This document shows positions 44,401-56,080 of a DNA stretch of 64,000 nucleotides, piece after piece (the stretch's first letter is position 1; each line of letters begins with the position of its first letter). A program made the position numbers and the translations under genes. The notes below the pieces were generated by a model that was not told the DNA's origin, searched no databases, and saw only the letters and a program-made list of their open reading frames with translations. Where the stretch lies: positions 37,471,124-37,535,123 of the forward strand of contig NW_022881603.1 of the NCBI RefSeq assembly GCF_003369915.1, given 5' to 3'. This DNA is from Drosophila miranda (Eukaryota; Arthropoda; Insecta; Diptera; Drosophilidae).

Positions 44401-46679
44401 TTCCATTGTAACCGCTCAAAACGATGTCAGTGCAGCTATTTAGCACACCCCCCGCCACATTCACCGACTTAGCACCGCCAATAGCGGGTAAAAAGTCAAA
44501 ATTAAATATCCCAGATATAAGAAAGTTATCAGTTTACCTCGAACCCGTTCCCATTTTCCTGCCATAGCGAAAAGAAGGGGACGAATATCCGGCAGACAAT
44601 GGCAGGCAGAGCAGACTGTGAGTAGACGAAAACTTTTTAGTTTTTAGTTGCACAGATACACACATACATATATAGTATCCGTTAGATACTTACCCCTCCT
44701 TTGTCTCTGCCACCGTCTCTGCCCACCCACTACCCACTTTACTTTACTTTACTTTGATATATTAGATTTAATGGTTAAGAAAAATGTGGCCAGCAGCAGC
44801 CAACCCCCAACCACCCTCTTGCCACCCACCCCACCCCCCTTCCGCACACACAACCTGCCTCCCATCTAACGCTGTCTATTGCGAAAAGTGGGTGTTTGTG
44901 GGTTGTTGTCGTCGTTGCAGTTAACCTTATTAAAAGGTGAACACAGTCATGGCACCAGAGAGAATTGCTGCAATGTGTTTACACGCAGCTGCCAGGGGTG
45001 GGGTGGGGGTGGAGTAGGCTGGAGATGTGGCTGAGGGATGGGGTAACACGATAATGAACTCGTTGGCGCAAAACCCCCCACGAGAGAGTGTGGGTGGAAA
45101 GATGTAACATCCAATAAGCTTTCACCTCTACTGCGCAGGACCCAGGAGAAACGCAACAGGAGAGAGGGAGAAGCCGCAGAGATGCACGGAAGAGAGACCA
45201 TGGAAGATAATAAAGAGAGAGAAGTGAGAATAGACATAGAGAGCGCATAGAGAACTCCCTCCCATCCTCAAGCTGCTGTGCTAATTTAGAAATTACAATC
45301 AAGTGTAGTCTTCAATGAGTTTGAGTTTGACTTTGATTCAATTTGTCATTTCACACTTCGGCTAAATGGCTTCCAGTTATCACTTTGCAGGGGGGTGGGT
45401 CGGAGGGGCAAGTAGTGGGGCTAAATTAGTTGAAAGCGGTTAGAAGAACAATCAGAAGGCTATTATCAGCGTTGAAGAGGCAAACGATTCTTGATATCTG
45501 CCAAGTGGAGCAAGTCTTCAAGCTCTGGAGATAAATTAAGGCATGCCCTGGGCTGGATCAGAATCGGACCAATTAGTGATCTAGCGAACAACCCCCTCCA
45601 CTCCGCCCTGGTAAGCCTAATGAGCCATGATTATGAACGATTACGGCTAAGTGCGCTGCATGATGCTGCATAATTTGTTGGCTGGCACTATGCATTCCAC
45701 ATTAGATCAGAGATTACGGGGCAGAAGATCTGGGATCGGGGATCTGGGATCTTGTAGGCTCAGAGCTCGCCCTCCCCCTAAGGCCTCTTTCTCTGTCGTT
45801 CAGCTCTAAATTAAACGAACATGCAATCGGATTTCTGAATGAAATCAGCATAGGGACGGCATCCTATGAAAATATGATTAAGCGCCTCGGCTTGGCTAGT
45901 TTTCCCCTTAAGCAAACATACCCAGGTCGAAGCCTGTGTCCCGTGGCGTCACCCATCTGGCAAATTAATGAGGTCCCTGCTACTTGTTCGCAGTTCTGCG
46001 GAAATTACGTGTTCCTGATCCTGATTCGGAGTGCCTGGCCGGAGGTGCCGCGATCTTTGGCTTTGTTTGGGTTCGGGCCACAAAGGAATTGTGTAAGTTT
46101 CGACAAATTGGAGAGGATCACTTGTACTTAAGGCCATTCTTTGTTTTCAGAAAAAATATAGCCAGGATTAAGATTAGTTTAGATTTTCGAAAAGATAATA
46201 AGGATTGAAGCTAGTCCTGTAGTTAAAAAGCTTCCTTAAGAATTGTCCCCTACTTAGTAATTAAAATGTTGTTCCTTTAAATTTAAAAAAAACCAATCGG
46301 AAGAGTAAGTAGATCAAATCTCTGAGGAATGAGGTAAATTAATCAAATCTAGCAACACTTTTTAGAGGGTTTCCACGCTATTAAAAATGATCAAATAGTT
46401 GCTCATCATATACCCAAACCGTTCAAAAGAGTATCTAGTGTTCAACTACTGGACTATACTACTATTATATATTATTCTATTCTAGTATATTCTATTCTAT
46501 CCAACACTTGCAACTTTTGAGAATCATTCGACCTTGGGACTCCACATTTTAAGAGAGACTTTATTCGTAAAACTTTATACTTCTACCAAAAAATAAAATA
46601 GGTTTAAATTAATCTAGTTGACAATATGGCGATGTATTTATTTCAGATCTCAAGACCAAAACAGACAAAAAAATAAAGA
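38461..46679. other. 8.2-kb gene-free region, possible regulatory DNA
   Basis: No ORF with domain, splice or codon support was found. The region holds simple repeats: GA run 41971-41993, CATA/TATG-rich 42172-42222, CAG run about 39769-39783, and CT/GA tracts elsewhere. It lies between two small genes and hbn. Wide non-coding flanks are usual for fly patterning genes, so enhancers are plausible but not shown. Confidence 0.4.
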
Positions 46680-47808
46680 CGAGGTGGAACGTTGTGAGTT
46701 GCTGCGGACACCGCAACTCTACAGTTATACCCGATACTAAGTCAGTATGGCTCTCCTGCGGCAGACGCCGCTAATATTGAACCACACGGCAAAGAGTGCG
46801 TGCGAGAGAGACAGAAAATCAGTCTGAGCGTGACGTCGGGCGCTGCGTAGCCAGTGCAAATTGATTTGTTCCTTTTGGCTACAAAAATGATCCGATCTGA
46901 TCCAGATTCAGCAATCTGATAGATATGGTCATTATCTATGATTCTGCGTTTTTAGTTTTCTCGAATGTGCAATAGTGTGGATGCAACAGATTTTCGTCTT
47001 TTGTGGGGGCGGAAGGGGGTGGGGCGAAATTCTGAGATATACGTTTTATAGTGAGATCTAACAGAAGTGCGGATACCAAATTTGGTTACTCTAGCCTTAA
47101 TAGTCTCTGAGATTTGTGGATGCCCCAGATTTTCGTCCTTTGCAGGGGCGGAGGGGGGTGTGGCGAAATTTGGACACGAAACGGTCAAGGTCCGATATCA
47201 CAGGAGTGTGGATACCAAATTTGGTTGCTCTGGCTCTTATAGGTTCTGAGATCCTTGAACTCATATTTTGCAATTGACAAAACCGACCATGAAACCTGTG
47301 TGTTAGAGAGAGACAGAGCGAGAAAGAATGAAATTGTTTTCTTGATTCTGGCTATAATCATTATACGATCTGGTTCAGATTTTGCACTGTAGAAGATATG
47401 GTCATCCTCACCGTTTCTGCGTTTTTGGTTTTATCGTATCTTTAAAAATGTGGATGCCACAGATTTTCGTCCTTTGTGGGGGCGGAAGTGGGCGGGGCGA
47501 AGTTTTGAAATATTTTTGTAGCAGTGACATATCACAGAAGTCTGGATCCAAAACCTCGTTGCTCTAGCTCTTATAGTCTTTGAGCACTAGGCGCTGAAGG
47601 GGACGGACGGACGGACGGACGGACGGACGGACGGACGGACGGACGGACAGACGGACAGACAGACAGGGCTCAATCGACTCGGCTATTGATGCTGATCAAG
47701 AATATATATACTTTATGGGGTCGGAAACGATTCCTTCTGGACGTTACACACATCCACTTTTACCACAAATCTAATATACCCCAATACTCATTTTGAGTAT
47801 CGGGTATA
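46680..47808 (+). mobile_element. DINE-like element, complete
   Basis: It begins CGAGGTGGAACGTTGTGAG and ends AGTATCGGGTATA. The hairpin GAGTTGC/GCAACTC is at the 5' end; subterminal TATACCCGATACT (46726-46738) pairs with the last 13 bases. The GGAC array 47603-47646 is the longest in the window, with about 11 units. Confidence 0.88.
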
Positions 47809-48333
47809 AAAACGTCCTAGTACTAAGGGATACATTAATATTCATTTGAATAATCTGCATAAAACAATTGAAGAAATAAGTCTATCAATAAAATAATCCT
47901 TTTTTGCGAATTGAGCCATACTGTACTATTAGTAGATCCCCTTTTGCCCAGTCGAGATATTCTAAGGGCAGATCACAGATCAGGTCTGATCTGCTGAGAT
48001 GAGATCAGTTTAATCAATGAACTTAGGTCAGAATCCCGCGGCATCTGCCTGCTAAGTAAAGGGATTCATTGATCGTTTGGATTGTTCAATGAAACCCTGG
48101 GCTCATTCCAAAGCGCGGGAGATCACGAGGATCCCGCAGATCCAGTTTTCGCCCAAAATGGAAGCGGAACCCTACCCGCTCAGGTAGGGATTTCTGAGCG
48201 TCGAGCAACCTGTTTTGCGATTTGTGGATGTTCACATTCGGGAAGGGTAGGCTAAAAAATAGCACAGCCCGACTTAGGGACAGAGAGAGAGATAAAGGTA
48301 CTCCCTTTTCTATGGGCATGAAGATAGTTTAAA
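47809..48333. other. Spacer between two DINE-like copies
   Basis: Unique-looking DNA with no gene. A GA microsatellite lies at 48282-48292. Confidence 0.5.
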
Positions 48334-49451
48334 ACGAGGGGGAACGTTGTGAGTTGCTGCGGACACCGCAACTCTACGGTTATACCCGATACTAAGTCAG
48401 TATGGCTCTCCTCCGGCAGACGCCGCTAATATTAAACGACACGACAAAGAGTGCGTGCGAGAGAGACAGAAAATCAGTCTGAGCGTGACGTCGGGCGCTG
48501 CGTAGCCACTGCAAATTGATTTGTTCCTATTGGCTATAAAAATGATCTGATCTGATCCAGATTCAGCAATCTGATAGATATGGTCATTATCTATGATTCT
48601 GCGTTTTTAGTTTTCTCGAATGTGCAATATTGTGCAAGCAACAGACTTTCGTCCTTTGTGTGGGCGGAAGGGGGTGGGGCGAAACTTTGAGATACACGTT
48701 TTATAGTGAGATCTAACAGAAGTGCGGATACCAAATTTGGTTACTCTAGCCTTAATAGTCTCTGAGATTTGTGGATGCCCCAGATTTTCGTCCTTTGCGG
48801 GGGCGGAAGGGGGTGTGGCGAAATTTGGACACGAAACGGTCAAGGTCAGATATCACAGGAGTGTGGATACCAAATTTGGTTGCTCTGGCTCTTATAGGTT
48901 CTGAGATCCTTGAACTCATATTTTGCAATTGGCAAAGCCGACCATGAAACCTGTGTGTTAGAGAGAGACAGAGCGAGAAAGAATGAAATTGTTTTCTTGA
49001 TTCTGGCTATAATAATTATACGATCTGGTTGAGATCTTACACTTTAGAACATATAGTCATCTTCTACGATTCTGCATTTTTGGTTTTATCGTATCTTTAA
49101 AAATGTGGATGCCACAGATTTTCGTCCTTTGTGGGGGCGGAAATGGGCGGGGCAAAGTTTTGAAATATTTTTATAGCAGTGACATATCACAGATGTCTGG
49201 ATCCAAAACATCGTTGCTCTAGCTCTTATAGTCTTTGAGCAATAGGCGCTGAAGGGGACGGACGGACGGTCGGACGGACGGACGGTCGGACGGACGGACA
49301 GACAGACAGGGCTCAATCGACTCGGCTATTGATGCTGATCAAGAATATATATACTTTATGGGGTTGGAAACGATTCCTTCTGGACGTTACACACATCCAC
49401 TTTTACCACAAATCTAATATACCCCAATACTCATTTTGAGTATCGGGTATA
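48334..49451 (+). mobile_element. DINE-like element, complete
   Basis: Same ends as the copy at 46.7 kb, with a GGAC/GGTC array at 49256-49308. Together with its neighbour it forms a direct pair 525 bp apart. Confidence 0.88.
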
Positions 49452-50162
49452 ATGAGCGAAATTTGTGGAATAAATAAGCAGCACTCGACAAAAGAGAGAG
49501 AGAGAGAGTGAGTGGCAGGACAGAGCAACACCCCTAAACAAAAGCTAGCTCTAAGTGCACGCACACGAACAGATACGGCGCACACAGATACTGGGGGAAA
49601 CTACCCCTAGTGAAATAGAGAGAGAAAGAGCAAGAGAGTACGACAGAGATAGATATGGGCGAAGCGAAGGATTGGGAACTGGCAGCGAGCGAGAGTCGGC
49701 CTCAGCCTCGCCCATTTCATTCAGCCCAACGGCACTTGCACCACCAGCAGAACAACAGAACTACCATCGGGCAACAACAAGAGGCAAGCAAACGTGGCAC
49801 GTATTTAATGCAACGGTGGCACAGGAGACGGGCTCAGTCGGTGGTTGTTGATCGTCACGAGCGTTACACGCACTCGCTCCTGCCTAGCCACAGTCCTGCT
49901 TAATCGCACTAGCTGTGGAAACCCTATCAATCAATATCGTACAGAGAGCATTACAGGATGCATTAATTAATCAGTCGCCGCGCGTGCAAGTCAACACAAC
50001 AAATTCTGTGAAATAAATAAAATACGAAATTATATTAGAAAGAAATTTGGAAAAATTATCAACAATAGTTTTGATACTAAAAAGTGCACGGAAACAATTT
50101 TCGACAATCGATTATTAGTGGTTCGTGGATCCAGCTGCTTCCGCCTGAGCTCTCATTGAGCT
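49452..50162 (+). promoter_or_regulatory. Upstream region and probable 5'UTR of hbn
   Basis: GA-rich stretches (49489-49511, 49616-49645), typical of GAGA-factor sites at fly developmental promoters, precede CA-rich and A-rich leader-like DNA up to the hbn ATG. The transcription start is not resolved. Confidence 0.4.
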
Positions 50163-53100
50163 ATGATGACCACAACGACCACACAGCACCACCAGCATCC
50201 CATCATGCCGCCAGCCATGCGTCCCGGCCCTGTCCAGGAGAGTCCCGTCTCGCGTCCTCGCGCCGTCTACAGCATCGATCAGATCTTGGGTAATCAGCAC
50301 CAGATCAAGCGCAGTGGTAAGTCATATATTTATGAGCTTCGGTGGGATATAGATTTTTGATGACTGGGATAATATCGATTGCCGTCGGCGATCTGTGGGG
50401 CAAAAGCATATTGACGATTGTCGGGTTTTTGCAAGGTTGAAGAATGGCCTTTATAATTGAAGTCTATTTAAATTTGTGAAAAATTAAATTACATTTAAAA
50501 GCTGTAGCTTTGAGATTTGCCATTCCGTTAAAATATGATTATTTCAAAGATTACATGTGTATGTAACATATGTACTTCAATCGCTTTAGATCGTTTTATT
50601 TGAATATTTGTAAACGTAAAATACTATGGTTCGTTTGCTGGTTGAGGAGTTCTGACGATACTTAACACGATTGTAGTTCCACCAATTAGTTTTCCTGTAG
50701 AGACCCCTTTGTCTTCAGTAGAAAGCAGTGCTGGTCAAGCCAAACTTATATTCTTGTAAAGCAACAATATTCACGGCTGATGATCAATTCCCTAAACAAG
50801 TTTCGAAGAAAATCGTCTGGTCCTTGGTAGTTTGTAGTAGACTATTTTATTTATTAACCTTTATTCAACTTATTCAACTTAAATGCATGGAACTTTGTTT
50901 CGATGAGGAGTTCTATCATTCTTCCAAACATCAGTTTAAATTTTCCATTGATGAAAGTTTTTAAGTATGGTACTATATTTCCGAATATCTTGTTAAACCA
51001 AGGAGTATTTGTGGGTACGGGCAAACATAGTTTAAGCTTGTACACAATAATCAGCCCCCACTAAAACTGGTAACCACATCAAAGATATATTCGGAAACAC
51101 TGGGGACAGGAATGAGGACCCCAATCCGGGCTGACCCATCTCAAGGACCCATATCATATGCAAATTGCTTGGAAAGGACATTTTGTGGTAGTTAGTGTGG
51201 GCATAGAATAAACTTAGCAGCAAACATCATGCCGAAAACTCCCGCAACCAGAGAGAAACAAGAAACATATCATGACAATGGGAGGTGTCTGCAATGTTGA
51301 GACTCTTGCTGTGGGCGTGGCCAAGCGGCATGAGGCCTCACCCAAGGATCGGTGAATAGCTGAAGGGAAAAAAATCACTGTGTATCAAAACATATCTGAC
51401 AGGATACGCCACATGTATCATGGGCAACGAGGCAGAGACTGGGAGAGAAAACGAATTGCGTCATTAGACCCATAATTAGATTGAAGCGCTTTGGGGTGGG
51501 GCAGGAAAGGAAACAGGAACAGAATCATGGACAAGGAACAAGGGAGCAGGGACCAGGAACGGCTACAATTTGGCGACAACGAGCAACGTGCGCACCGCAG
51601 GATACTGCATCCTGTGAGCCTCGATTGCTGTCGCGTAATTTGATGCTCGCTGGAAATTACCTTTTCGCCACAACAGGCTTTGGCTCGGGCTTGGTCTCCG
51701 GTTCTGTCTGCATAAATGTTACGAAATACGATAGACGACAGGGTATCCTGCTGAGCGGCGACGTGTCCTTGCGCTATTGTGAATATGATTAATTTGAGGT
51801 TCATTAAAGTTTGATTACACGTTACTCGTTCGCTCTGAGGGAAATCTTTTTGAAAAACTTTTACCCGATTTCAGCCTCGGGCGTGTGAAAGGATACTCAC
51901 ACCAGACTCATATCCGAGTCAGGAATCGGGAATCGGGGTAAAGCCAAACCGTATTTATTTATTTGTTATTGATTGCCAAATCAATTCGCGTAGCTTTCGA
52001 GCTCTTGAAGCTCTCGCAAGTGGAAAGGTTTTGCTTTTTTGAAGCGCCTCTGTGGGCTGCTCTGACCTGGCTCTGGGGGTTAAAAGTCCCGGATATAACT
52101 ACTTCAGTTACAATTGCATGAATTTCGAAAGTGTTCTGGGCCGCAGCTGCCGGAGCTTTCATTTTTCAAAGTCAAACGCAAAACTTTTTTGTTCGAGGCG
52201 GCTCTCGAGTTCAATTCGAAATTGTTTAACTTTTCCATTCTCTGCCCTTTCAGATACACCCAGCGATGTGTTGATTTCGCATCCCCATCACGGCCATGCC
52301 CATCACATCCATCACTTGCACCACAACAACAGCCACATGTTGCAGGAACAGCAGCACCAGCAACACCAGCATCAGCAGCAGCAGCAGCACCAGCAGCCAG
52401 CCCAGGCCAAGCGTGAGGATTCACCAACGAACACGGAGAGCGGTCTGGATGTGGACAACGATGACGAGCTCTCATCGAGCCTCAACAACGGTCATGATCT
52501 GAGCGACATGGAGAGGCCGCGCAAAGTCCGTAGGTGAGTCCTCGATAGAGTTGCCGCAGAGTATGGGGCAATCCGCTTAGCAGATCCAATCGTATTTGGC
52601 CATTGTTCGGCTATTAAAAAACATGAAAACAAAAGTAGAGTCCTTCGCTCCTTCCATTTATCTATCTATCCATCCATCCATCCATTTACCCCGCTAATGT
52701 GCCGACTTTGATTTCGCAGATCTCGCACAACATTTACAACCTTTCAATTGCATCAATTGGAGCGGGCCTTTGAGAAGACCCAGTCCCCGGACGTGTTCAC
52801 AAGGGAGGATCTGGCCATGCGCCTGGATTTGAGCGAGGCGCGCGTGCAGGTAATTGAAATACGAACTCTGCTGTCGTAATTATTTTCGAATTAAGCTAAA
52901 CAGCCCCACCCATGGAAATTCACCGGCTAACCCTAGTCGAAAGTCCATAGAATCAGTAAATGTTTTAATTAGCTGACAAGCTTTAACTCGTAATTCATTA
53001 AACTTCGCTGATATACTTCAGGCAGCAAAACGCCAACAAAACGCCAACAAAACGCCAACAAAACGATTGCAAAACGATAGCTTTGGAACGTCTGGGAACG

Positions 53101-56033
53101 CGGAGAGGTCGCTAAGCTCGTCGAACAATCGGTCGAGCCTAATTTGTAAATGGTATTTGAAACACTTAAACCCCACTGCGTTCACAAACACGCTTAGATC
53201 TAGTCGGAGGGTTGTCGCCGCGTCCCTATTAGGGGTTGTCGTTGTACCAGGGACATTAGATATTGTGATTTTCCAAATGATTAAATTACATGGTGTTGGT
53301 ATTTTTATTAACTCTATTTTTGGGTAAACAATTAAAGTGGCTCTGGGTCCTGTCTCCCTGTCTGTCGCCCTGTCTGATGTTGCTACAGGACACGCGGCAA
53401 CCATACACACAGATGACTACACATGTAATTAGGGTGTCCTTTCGCATGCCTCTCTCTCACATACTCGTACAATTTGATTTCGGTTGAGAATGCTTTCAAA
53501 CACTTCAGTTTTGGTTGAGCAATTTTCCCGATTTTGATGCTGTTGTTGACGGGGGAAAAAAGTATCGCAATCGCACAAAAAAGATTTCAAGAGAATGTAA
53601 AACAACTTGACCTAAGCACTCTCGCGCTGGCTCACAGAGGGATTACGGACTCTGCATACAAATTGTCCGTTTCACGGTCGTCATCCTTATCCGCATCGGC
53701 ATCCTCATCGCGATGCGATGTTACTGCTGGCGAACCCTCACATATCTGTTAGCAGATTAACTGTAATTGGTCATTGATTCCCATATGCGAAGAGCGTTTT
53801 TTGGGGTCCTTCAATAGATACTAGTAGAAGCAGATTTAGAGCTGGCAGCTTGCAGCGTTTCTTTTTTTTTTACCGTTTTTCTGTTTGGTTTTCTACGGGA
53901 TAGATACAAAAGTATCTGTAGCTTAATCCCCGTTTGTTCTGGGGTTGATGAGTGGGCAATTATTTCAGGATTTGCATCCGTGCTGAGCGGCATCCCAGAA
54001 AAAAAGGAGTAAGCAGCTCTCTAACTCCTGGGGTCAGTCGAATTTGTATGGCAAAGCTCTCAGAAATGTATTCAAAAATTGGCCAGCAAAACCAAAATGT
54101 ACTCCAAACTTTAACAACTGTTTGGATCCTTACGGTGTACACTGCACAGCTCTGTTATGGGTAGGGGTTGGGGGCTTTCTATGACAGTTTGATGATCGCA
54201 CATGTGCGATAAATGCTGAACGGATATCCGAAATTCAACTTCTGCCGACTCGCTGCTCTCGCACAGTGGTTTAAGTTGGTCCGCATCATAATTGCAGCCA
54301 ACTGACAATTAAAAAGCCCACAAAATCATACACACACTCACACACACACACACACACACACACACCAGGCTGGAGAAGGCAGTAACGCGTCAGCTCTCAC
54401 CGAGACAGCACGGGTTTCGCAAAGGCAGGTCCACGGTGGACGCAATCGGCGAGGTATGTGAGATAGCAAAGCGAGCTATCGATGGCACCCGATGGATGTA
54501 CGGGACCAAAGAGTATTGCATAGTGGCAACACTCGATGTCCAAAATGCATTCAACTCTGCCAATTGGGATCACATACTAGAAGAATTGAGAAACTTTCAA
54601 ATACCGCCGTATCTGCAGAATATCATCGCGGACTACCTAAGAGACCGAGTGCTCATATATGAGACGGATAAAGGGACACGTGAGCACCAAATCACTGGAG
54701 GAGTTCCCCAAGGATCGGTCCTCGGCCCGCTGCTGTGGAACATCATGTATGATGGAATCCTCAAGATGGATATGCCAATGGGCGCCACGGTGATAGGCTT
54801 TGCCGACGACATAGCAATAGTCGTAGTGGCAAAACAGAAAGAAGCGGCGGAAGAAATCTGCTACGACGCGGTAGAGAGAGCCAGAACATGGCTATCAGGG
54901 AGGGATCTCTCATTAGCCACCCACAAAACGGAGGCGGTGCTCATAAGCAGCAGGAAAGTAGTGGAGACGGCGACGATCCGAGTAGGAGACTGCACTATTA
55001 GCTCCAGTCCAAGCCTGAAGTACCTGGGGGTCATGATTGACCACAGACTCAGCTTCAAGCATCACATGGCGTATGCAAGCAGCAAGGCAGGAAAGACGGC
55101 AGTGGCCCTATCCCGCATCATGGCCAACACCGGAGGCCCGAAACAGCCAAGGCGAAAGCTACTAGCGAGCGTAGTTGGCTCAACGCTAATGTACGCTGCA
55201 CCAATATGGGTTGATGCAATGAAGCATAAAACATATGCCCGAGAATGCAACGCAGTCCAGAGGCTGTGTGCCCTGAGGGTGTGTTGCGCATTCAGAACGG
55301 TATCCCAAGACGCCGCACTTGTGGTCGCAGGAATGATTCCCATCCATCTGCTGGCAAGAGAAGCCGCAGGAATCAGGGCACAGCGAACCCTGGGGACTAC
55401 GGACCAGGACACCAGAGGTGCCTTAAGGCAGCGCACAATCCTGCAATGGCAAGATTCGTGGGATAACAGCAGCAAAGGGCGATGGACCCATAGGCTAATC
55501 CCAGACCTGAAGAGTTGGCTGAACCGTAGCCATGGACAAGTGGAGTATCACCTGACACAACTGCTGACAGGACACGGGTGCTTTAAAGCCTACCTGCATA
55601 GGTTTAAGCACGAGGACGACCCCTTCTGCGTGGTCTGCGCAGGGGTCATCGAAGACGCAGAGCACTGCTTCTTCGAATGTCCAAGATTTCGGCAAGAACG
55701 AGAGGATCTAAGCAACAAGCTTGGAAGAATGCCAGCGGTGTCAAACCTGGCAGAATGCCTGCTGGAGTCGGAAGGAAACTGGGCCTCGATTAGATTCATG
55801 GCCGTAACTATGGCTACCAAACTGCGTCGCGAAGAAAGAGCACGCAATGCAAGGAGATAAAGGATAAAGGAGATTATTAAGAGAAGAGCCCTACGGGCAT
55901 CTCCCCCCGGCGAAGTAATATCTCGCGACAGTACCGCCGGGATCCGGGATAGGTGTGGTTGGTTTTAGAGCGGTTAGAGTCCCTCACTTCGGCTTCGGCT
56001 GAGTCGGCATGAAGCTTTCCTGTAGTCACACAA

Positions 56034-56080
<47 letters not shown>

